From contig JAIELW010000009.1 of NCBI GenBank assembly GCA_019752575.1, positions 1 to 64,000 on the forward strand: a stretch of DNA of 64,000 bases, in the 5' to 3' direction. Under the pieces are notes generated by a model. The model saw only the letters and a program-made list of their open reading frames with translations. It was not told the DNA's origin and did no database searches. This document shows positions 58,776 through 64,000 of the stretch, one piece after another. The position numbers and the translations under genes are program-made. Each line of letters begins with the position of its first letter. Within the stretch, counting starts at the first letter, position 1. This DNA is from Xanthobacteraceae bacterium. Lineage in GTDB: Bacteria; Pseudomonadota; Alphaproteobacteria; Rhizobiales; Xanthobacteraceae.

Positions 58776-59939
58776 TTGAAGCGCGAATACGACGCCATCG
58801 TCATCGGTTTGGGCGCGATGGGGTCGGCGGCCGCCTATCAGCTTACAAAGCGCGGTGCGAAAGTGCTCGGCCTCGACCGCTACGCGCCGCCGCATCGCTT
58901 CGGCTCGACGCATGGCGAGACGCGGATCACGCGCATCGCCTGCGGCGAGGGGCTCGAATACACGCCGCTCGCGGTTCGCTCGAACGAGCTTTGGCGACAA
59001 ATTGAACGTGAAACCGGCGCGAGCCTCATTACACAAAACGGTTTTGCTTCGATCGCCGGTAAGAAGCGCGCGGCGAAAGCAGGCAATGCCGAATTTCTCG
59101 AAGTCACGATTGCTGCCGCGAAAGCCGCGGGAATCGAATATGAAATTCTCGACGGCAAGAATTTTCGCAGGCGGTTTCCGGCTTTCAACGTAAAGGACGG
59201 CGACGCGGTCTATTTCGACCGGGTTGGCGGATTTCTGCGCCCCGAGATTTGCGTCGAGACGCAGCTTCGGCTCGCCAGGGAGAAAGGTGCGGAACTTCGC
59301 TTGAACGAGCGCGCGCTTTCATTTGAAGAAACGGGCGGCGCGGTTTCGGTGAAAACGGCTGCCGGTGAGTATTCTGCTCAGACGCTCATTATCTCTGCGG
59401 GGCCGTGGCTGCCGGAACTCATCGACGCCAAGCTGATGCCGGGCTTGAAGGTGACGCGCCAAATCGTCTGCTGGTTTCGCGTGAAAGACACGGCGCGCTT
59501 CGAAGATTTTCAGCCGGCGCGCTTTCCGGTTTTCGTCTGGCAGGTGCCGGCGGCGCAGATTTCGTATGGTTTCCCGGCGCTTGGCGGTCCGGCGGATGGC
59601 GTGAAAATTTCGACCGAGCAGTACGACGTTGCCGTCGATCCGGAAAACATGGAACGGACGGTCTCGCCAACAGAATCGCGTGCGCTCTACGAAGAATATG
59701 TGGAGCATTACTTTCCGGGGCTCAGTGCCGAATGTGTCCGCTCCGACGTCTGTCTTTATACAAGCGTGCCCGGCAGCCGCTTCGTGATCGATCGGCATCC
59801 GGCGCATCGCCGGACGATCGTCGTCTCGCCCTGTTCCGGCCATGGCTTCAAACATTCCGCGGCAATCGGCGAGGCGGCGGCGCAAATGGCGCTCGGCGAA
59901 CCGCATCTGGATTTGTCCGAGTTCCGCTTCCGGACCTAG
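58776..59939 (+). CDS. FAD-dependent amine oxidase (monomeric sarcosine/N-methyltryptophan oxidase type)
   Basis: This 387-residue flavoenzyme opens with the dinucleotide site YDAIVIGLGAMGSAAAYQL and carries DRYAPPHRFGSTHGETRITR. The covalent-FAD Cys region appears as VCLYTSVPGSRFVIDRHP, and the ending is PCSGHGFKHSAAIGEAAAQ. Members oxidise N-methyl amino acids, releasing formaldehyde and H2O2. The start is TTG 58776 with AAGGA upstream; ATG 58728 is open in frame but adds 16 unrelated residues. Formaldehyde from this enzyme would eventually yield formate, which may link it to the neighbouring block, but this is inference. Confidence 0.85.
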   Translation: MKREYDAIVIGLGAMGSAAAYQLTKRGAKVLGLDRYAPPHRFGSTHGETRITRIACGEGLEYTPLAVRSNELWRQIERETGASLITQNGFASIAGKKRAAKAGNAEFLEVTIAAAKAAGIEYEILDGKNFRRRFPAFNVKDGDAVYFDRVGGFLRPEICVETQLRLAREKGAELRLNERALSFEETGGAVSVKTAAGEYSAQTLIISAGPWLPELIDAKLMPGLKVTRQIVCWFRVKDTARFEDFQPARFPVFVWQVPAAQISYGFPALGGPADGVKISTEQYDVAVDPENMERTVSPTESRALYEEYVEHYFPGLSAECVRSDVCLYTSVPGSRFVIDRHPAHRRTIVVSPCSGHGFKHSAAIGEAAAQMALGEPHLDLSEFRFRT

Positions 59940-60043
59940 GCGCGACTCATTGAAGTCTGGGCATAGCGCAGCGGGTCGATGCCTGTGGATTGTCACAATC
60001 CGCTAAAATGGGCCGACCGATTCTCTGCGCTGCGGAAAAAACG

Positions 60044-60685
60044 ATGCTCGGCTGGTTTCAGACCTTGATGCCGAAGGAAGAGCGCTTTTTCGAGCTCTTC
60101 GCGCGCCATGCCGCTGTGCTGGTTGCCGGGGCGGACGCGCTCGAGGGCCTTTTCCGGGGCGACAAGATCGATCACTTCTGCAAGGCGATTTTCCAGCGCG
60201 AGGCGGAGGCCGACGAAATCACCCGCGAGGTGCTCAAAGCCGTCCGGCGCACATTCATCACGCCGTTCGATCGCACCGATATCCAGGATCTCGTCAGTTC
60301 GATGGACGATTCCATCGACCAGATGAACAAGACCGCGAAGATCATCACGCTTTACGAAGTGAAAAATTTCGAGCCGCCGATGCAGCAGATGGCGGCGATG
60401 GCCCCGGTCGCCGCAAGGCTCGTACAGAGCGCCATGCCGTTGCTCGCCAATATCGGCAAGAACGGTCCGGCGCTGCATCGCATTACCGAACAGGTCATCG
60501 CGATCGAGGAAAAGTCGGACCAGTTGCACGACGACGGACGCAAGGCGCTGTTTATTGCGAACCGTAACGGCAACGCGATGAACTTCATCATCGGTGGAGA
60601 AATCTACGACCATCTCGAAAAGGTGGTCGATCGCTTCGAGGACGTTGCGAACGAAATCAGCGCACTCGTCACCGATCATCTCTAG
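60044..60685 (+). CDS. DUF47/PhoU-like accessory protein for phosphate transport
   Basis: This 213-residue, all-helical protein has the DUF47 pattern: MPKEERFFELFARHAAVLVA, REAEADEITREVL, FDRTDIQDLVSSMDDSIDQM and the ending DHLEKVVDRFEDVANEISAL. Proteins of this type are encoded next to Pit transporters and regulate them or bind metal-phosphate. ATG 60044 begins at the conserved domain; the frame extends to 59990. The Pit gene follows 15 bases later. Confidence 0.88.
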   Translation: MLGWFQTLMPKEERFFELFARHAAVLVAGADALEGLFRGDKIDHFCKAIFQREAEADEITREVLKAVRRTFITPFDRTDIQDLVSSMDDSIDQMNKTAKIITLYEVKNFEPPMQQMAAMAPVAARLVQSAMPLLANIGKNGPALHRITEQVIAIEEKSDQLHDDGRKALFIANRNGNAMNFIIGGEIYDHLEKVVDRFEDVANEISALVTDHL

Positions 60686-60700
60686 TCACCGCGTGTCGCG

Positions 60701-61705
60701 ATGGATGCAAGCATCAGCCTCCATATCCTGATCGGACTGATCGCAATCGCGCTCCTGTTCGATTTCCTGAACGGCTTGCACGACGCCGCAAACTCGATTG
60801 CGACCATCGTCTCGACCCGCGTGCTGCGGCCGAAATATGCGGTGATGTGGGCCGCGTTCTTCAACTTCATCGCGTTTCTTTTCTTCGGATTGCATGTCGC
60901 GAATACGGTCGGCACCGGCATCGTCTCGGCTGGCATAGTCGATGCGCGTGTCATTTTCGGCGCGCTGATGGGCGCGATCACATGGAACGTAGTCACCTGG
61001 TGGGCCGGGATTCCTTCGAGCAGTTCGCATGCATTGATCGGCGGCCTTGTCGGCGCGGCGGTTACCAAGGCGGGAAGTGCCGCGATCGTCTGGTACGGCC
61101 TGACCAAGACCGCCGCCGCGATCGTGCTGTCGCCGATGACGGGATTCTTCCTCGCGCTGATGCTGGTGCTTCTGGTCTCGTGGTTGTTCGTGCGCGTCAA
61201 TCCGCGCTCGGTCGATAGTACCTTCCGCAGCCTGCAGTTCGTGTCAGCCTCGCTTTACTCGCTCGGCCACGGCGGCAACGACGCACAGAAGACCATGGGA
61301 ATTATCGCAGTGCTTCTGTTTTCGGCCGGCCATCTGGGAAGCGAATTTCATGTGCCGTTCTGGGTAGTGATCACGTGCCAGTTCTTCATGGGGCTCGGCA
61401 CGTTGATGGGCGGTTGGCGCATCGTGCACACCATGGGCTCCAAGATCACGCGGTTAACGCCGATGCAGGGCTGTTGCGCGGAAACGGGCGGCGCGATCAC
61501 GCTCTTCGCTGCGACCGGTCTCGGTATTCCGGTCTCGACCACGCATACGATCACCGGCGCGATTGTTGGCGTCGGTGCCGCGCGCAAGGTTTCCGCGGTG
61601 CGCTGGAATGTGGCAAGCAACATCGTCATCGCCTGGATCATCACTTTGCCCGCTTCTGCGATCATCGCGTCGCTGTTCTATCTCGCTACGGGCTTGTTCT
61701 CGTGA
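60701..61705 (+). CDS. Inorganic phosphate transporter (Pit family)
   Basis: This 334-residue membrane protein has about ten segments and the duplicated Pit signature: DFLNGLHDAANSIATIVSTR in the first half and SLGHGGNDAQKTMGIIAVLL in the second, both with the conserved Asn-Asp/Ala pair. It imports metal-phosphate with protons at low affinity. It forms a pair with the DUF47 gene; its stop overlaps the NUDIX start (GTGA). Confidence 0.93.
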   Translation: MDASISLHILIGLIAIALLFDFLNGLHDAANSIATIVSTRVLRPKYAVMWAAFFNFIAFLFFGLHVANTVGTGIVSAGIVDARVIFGALMGAITWNVVTWWAGIPSSSSHALIGGLVGAAVTKAGSAAIVWYGLTKTAAAIVLSPMTGFFLALMLVLLVSWLFVRVNPRSVDSTFRSLQFVSASLYSLGHGGNDAQKTMGIIAVLLFSAGHLGSEFHVPFWVVITCQFFMGLGTLMGGWRIVHTMGSKITRLTPMQGCCAETGGAITLFAATGLGIPVSTTHTITGAIVGVGAARKVSAVRWNVASNIVIAWIITLPASAIIASLFYLATGLFS

Positions 61706-62133
61706 ATACGAAGACCGCAATGGCCCGGCAATACGCTGCCCTTCCTTACCGGCGGAATAAGAAAGGCGTTGTCGAAATCATGCTCGTGACCTCGCGCGAA
61801 ACGCGCCGCTGGATCATCCCGAAAGGCTGGCCTATTTCCGGCGTCGCGCCGCATAACCTTGCCGCGTTGGAGGCGATGGAGGAGGCGGGTCTGCTGGGCA
61901 AGATCGGCGAAAAACCGATCGGTGCCTATCATTACGACAAGAAGCGCGGTGACGGCTCGGTCGTGAACTGCACGGTCGATACCTATGTGCTCGAAGTCGA
62001 GCAGCAGATGCCGACATGGCCGGAGCAGGACGAGCGCAAGACCAAATGGTTCGCGCTGGAAGAAGCGGCGAGCCAGGTGCAGGAGCCGGAGTTGCGCGAC
62101 CTGATCAAGAAGTTCGCCAAGCAATTCCGTTGA
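61702..62133 (+). CDS. NUDIX hydrolase
   Basis: This 143-residue protein has the NUDIX fold with IPKGWPISGVAPHNLAALEA followed by MEEAGLLGKIG; the box reads LEAMEEAGL where the consensus is REUXEEXGU, so the metal-binding Glu are kept. The subgroup resembles diphosphoinositol-polyphosphate-type NUDIX enzymes common in rhizobia. The start is GTG 61702, overlapping the Pit stop; the open frame continues upstream inside pit. Substrate unknown. Confidence 0.85.
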   Translation: MNTKTAMARQYAALPYRRNKKGVVEIMLVTSRETRRWIIPKGWPISGVAPHNLAALEAMEEAGLLGKIGEKPIGAYHYDKKRGDGSVVNCTVDTYVLEVEQQMPTWPEQDERKTKWFALEEAASQVQEPELRDLIKKFAKQFR

Positions 62134-62414
62134 AACGGCGCGAACCGCTATCCTTCGTCTATGTGCTGGGCTGCTCCGACCGCGACGGCATCCGCACCTA
62201 TGTCGGCTGGACCAGCGACATCGCAAGAAGACTTGCGCGGCATAACGCGGGGAAGGGCGCGCGTTCGACGCGCGGCCGGGCGTGGCAGCTTCTCTATGTC
62301 GAGTATTTCGAAAGCCGCACCGAAGCGATGCGCCGCGAGTACTTCCTGAAACGCGCGCGAAAACTCCGCAAGAAACTCAGTGCGGGTATTTCGCTTTTCA
62401 GCCCGGTGCCCTAA
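62130..62414 (+). CDS. GIY-YIG nuclease-family protein
   Basis: This 94-residue UvrC N-terminal-like domain has SFVYVLGCSDRDGIRTYVGW (the YVL ... TYVGW form of GIY-YIG), the conserved Arg in ARRLARHNAGKGARSTRGR, and the Glu in YVEYFESRTEAMRREYFLK. This is the YhbQ/URI family; members may cut DNA structures. TTG 62130 overlaps the NUDIX stop. No other domain is present. Confidence 0.88.
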   Translation: MKRREPLSFVYVLGCSDRDGIRTYVGWTSDIARRLARHNAGKGARSTRGRAWQLLYVEYFESRTEAMRREYFLKRARKLRKKLSAGISLFSPVP

Positions 62415-62423
62415 GCCTTCGCG

Positions 62424-63659
62424 ATGGAGACGGGAAAAGAAAGGCGTCAGGCCGCGGTAATCGGAGCGGGTCCCGCGGGTTTGATCGCGGCTGAGGAAAT
62501 CGCGAAGGCCGGATTTCGTGTCACTGTTTACGAACGCATGCCGTCCGCGGGGCGCAAGTTTTTGCTCGCGGGCCGCGGCGGTCTCAATCTCACGCACGGC
62601 GAAGCCTTCGAGCATTTCCTGCGCCGCTACGGCGGCCGCGTAGATGCCTTGCGCCCCGCCATCGAGCAATTTCCTCCCGCGAAACTGCGCGAATGGGCGG
62701 AAGCACTCGGACAGAAAACATTCGAAGGTTCTAGCGGCCGCATCTTTCCGGAAGCGTTCAAGGCATCGCCCTTATTGCGTGCGTGGTTGCGGCGGCTCGA
62801 CGGGATGGGCGTGAGTTTCGCGTTCCGCCACCGCTGGCTCGGCTGGGACGGAAGCGGCGCGTTGCTCTTTGAGACGCCGAAAGGAAAGACCAGCGCAAAA
62901 GCCGACGCGACCTTGCTTGCGCTCGGCGGCGCGAGCTGGCCGCGTTTGGGTTCCGACGGTTCGTGGACGGAGGTTCTGGCGCGTGCAGGAATTACGCTTT
63001 CGCCCATACGGCCGGCAAATTGCGGGTTCGAAATCGTGTGGACGGAGAGCTTCCGCGAACGCTTCGCCGGCACGCCGCTGAAGCGTATCGCGCTGACTTC
63101 GGGTGACACGGCGGCGCGCGGCGAAGCGATGGTCGCAAACTACGGCCTGGAAGGCGGCACGGTTTATGCGCTTTCCGCGCGGCTGCGCGAAGAGATCGAT
63201 GCGAATGGGAAAACTGTTCTGCATGTTTCGCTGCGGCCCGATCTTGCCGGCCAGCAGCTTGCCGATAAACTTGCCGCGCCGCGCGGCAAGCAGTCGTTCT
63301 CGAACTTTCTGCGCAAGGCCGTAAATCTTTCGCCGGTAGGAATCGCACTGATGCAGGAATGGGCCGCGGCGAACGGTGTCCGGTTGTCGGAGCTTCCCGC
63401 AGAGCAACTTGCGGCACTCGTCAACCGCGTACCGCTTACGCTGACCGGCGTTGCGCCGATCGAGTCCGCGATCTCGACAGCGGGAGGAATTCCGTTTTCC
63501 GAGCTCGACGGGGACTACATGTTGCAAAAACTTCCCGGCATCTTCGCCGCGGGCGAAATGCTCGATTGGGAGGCGCCGACCGGCGGCTATCTCCTGCAGG
63601 CCTGTTTCGCGACGGGTATCGCGGCAGGCAAGGGCGCGGCGCGCTGGCTCGCTCGATAA
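62424..63659 (+). CDS. HI0933-like FAD-dependent oxidoreductase (TIGR03862-type)
   Basis: This 411-residue flavoprotein begins with a Rossmann site AAVIGAGPAGLIAAEEIAKA, then SAGRKFLLAGRGGLNLTHGE, the signature of the HI0933/BaiN family. Later segments include GGASWPRLGSDGSWTEVL, NRVPLTLTGVAPIESAISTA and, near the C terminus, GEMLDWEAPTGGYLLQACFA. The reaction is unknown in most bacteria. It lies nine bases after the GIY-YIG stop and may end that operon. Confidence 0.88.
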   Translation: METGKERRQAAVIGAGPAGLIAAEEIAKAGFRVTVYERMPSAGRKFLLAGRGGLNLTHGEAFEHFLRRYGGRVDALRPAIEQFPPAKLREWAEALGQKTFEGSSGRIFPEAFKASPLLRAWLRRLDGMGVSFAFRHRWLGWDGSGALLFETPKGKTSAKADATLLALGGASWPRLGSDGSWTEVLARAGITLSPIRPANCGFEIVWTESFRERFAGTPLKRIALTSGDTAARGEAMVANYGLEGGTVYALSARLREEIDANGKTVLHVSLRPDLAGQQLADKLAAPRGKQSFSNFLRKAVNLSPVGIALMQEWAAANGVRLSELPAEQLAALVNRVPLTLTGVAPIESAISTAGGIPFSELDGDYMLQKLPGIFAAGEMLDWEAPTGGYLLQACFATGIAAGKGAARWLAR

Positions 63660-63660
63660 T

Positions 63661-64000
63661 TTACTCCGCCGGAACCGCGCGAACATTGCCCTGTGGCTGC
63701 GGTGCGGGAATTGCGGCAGCGGCAACTTCGCCGAGCGCGCCCGCAGTTTGCGGCAACAGATGCGCAATCGCGTTTGCGTAGTAGCGCAGGATGTGCAGGT
63801 CGGCGGTGTTGGCAGAATAGATGCCGTCGTTCTCCTTCACGATGTGGCGGAGCATCAACATCCGCAAGCCGACTTCGATCGCGTAGTCGCGGTCGGAGCG
63901 CGGGATGTGCACATAGGCTTTCGAGGCTTCCAGCGTTTCGATGATCTTCGAGACGCGGCTCTTGATCTCGAACAATGAGAGCGGCGCAGGGTGCGCATCT
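63661..64000 (-). CDS. C-terminal end of a probable glycerol-3-phosphate acyltransferase (PlsB-like), cut by the window edge
   Basis: The visible 113 residues read SLFEIKSRVSKIIETLEASK, VHIPRSDRDYAIEVGLRMLM and ILRYYANAIAHLLPQ, then a Pro/Ala tail. The RYYAN-IAHL segment recalls the end of bacterial PlsB-type acyltransferases as I remember them, which make 1-acylglycerol-3-phosphate. The frame stays open to base 64000 on the minus strand, so the catalytic HX4D part lies outside. Assignment is tentative. Confidence 0.5.
   Translation of the reverse strand, partial: DAHPAPLSLFEIKSRVSKIIETLEASKAYVHIPRSDRDYAIEVGLRMLMLRHIVKENDGIYSANTADLHILRYYANAIAHLLPQTAGALGEVAAAAIPAPQPQGNVRAVPAE

Noticed and set aside
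1-64000. CRISPR array, intact insertion sequence or prophage
   Set aside because: I saw no regularly spaced direct repeats, no transposase or integrase motifs and no phage structural genes in any part of the window.

Overview
The window is high-GC DNA from an alphaproteobacterium, most likely of the order Hyphomicrobiales near Bradyrhizobiaceae/Xanthobacteraceae. This placement rests on gene content, not on a marker gene. The supporting features are a LivHMGF operon with an acyl-CoA ligase inserted in it, a NuoE-NuoF-type two-subunit formate dehydrogenase, DUF3305/DUF3306 genes beside a membrane formate dehydrogenase, frequent GTG/TTG starts with ATGA-type overlaps, and several families of long-armed intergenic palindromes typical of these genomes. 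There is no CRISPR array, no intact insertion sequence and no prophage.

Region 1 (1-11,340) is housekeeping and envelope DNA: a partial DnaJ-type protein, an orphan HigA-like antitoxin, a 17-kDa-antigen lipoprotein, PdxH, an SDR, CorA, an L,D-transpeptidase lipoprotein, an extensin-like protein, an acyl-CoA ligase, a DUF1499 protein behind a 5-codon leader ORF, a metallo-beta-lactamase-fold hydrolase, a cold-shock protein, tRNA-Pro(CGG), tRNA-Gln(TTG), and a fragment of mmsA beside tRNA-Gln.

Region 2 (11,650-31,003) handles carboxylic acid uptake and catabolism. LivH-M-G-F, a long-chain-type acyl-CoA synthetase and a periplasmic binding protein form one unit. A TetR regulator, an SDR, an acyl-CoA carboxylase (beta and alpha), two acyl-CoA dehydrogenases, a BKACE-family enzyme and an enoyl-CoA hydratase follow. 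The set resembles leucine (liu) or acyclic terpene (atu) degradation but has no HMG-CoA lyase. A tripartite tricarboxylate transporter (TctC plus a TctA-TctB fusion) closes the region.

Region 3 (31,080-58,658) is a continuous formate dehydrogenase, molybdenum cofactor and tungstate block. On the plus strand lie three tandem MoeA-like genes, one fused to a periplasmic-binding-protein-like domain, with tusA divergent to them. On the minus strand runs a soluble NAD-type formate dehydrogenase operon (beta, alpha, fdhD, mobA). Then come a WD40-cytochrome c fusion, a polyferredoxin, and a plus-strand run of a lipoate/biotin-ligase-like gene, DUF6505, DUF6352, DUF3305 and DUF3306. After a promoter-like gap with two dyads follow a helix-turn-helix/TorD fusion, a TAT-signal small protein, FDH3 alpha, beta and gamma, and a 39-residue membrane peptide. 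A TupABC tungstate importer faces a divergent HTH/PBP-domain regulator. The parts fit one programme: import the metal, build and sulfurate the cofactor, insert it into two formate dehydrogenases, and pass electrons to NAD+ inside the cell or to the membrane chain outside.

Region 4 (58,659-64,000) returns to ordinary genes: a sarcosine/N-methyltryptophan-oxidase-type flavoenzyme, a DUF47 plus Pit phosphate transport pair, a NUDIX hydrolase, a GIY-YIG protein, an HI0933-type flavoprotein, and the end of a probable acyltransferase.

The strongest candidates for undescribed biology are the DNA-binding-domain/TorD chaperone fusion with nearby dyads, the uncharacterised five-gene run in front of FDH3, the WD40-cytochrome c protein, and the pairing of a degenerate MoeA with a MoeA-PBP fusion. 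All functions are read from sequence motifs and gene order; no database search was possible.
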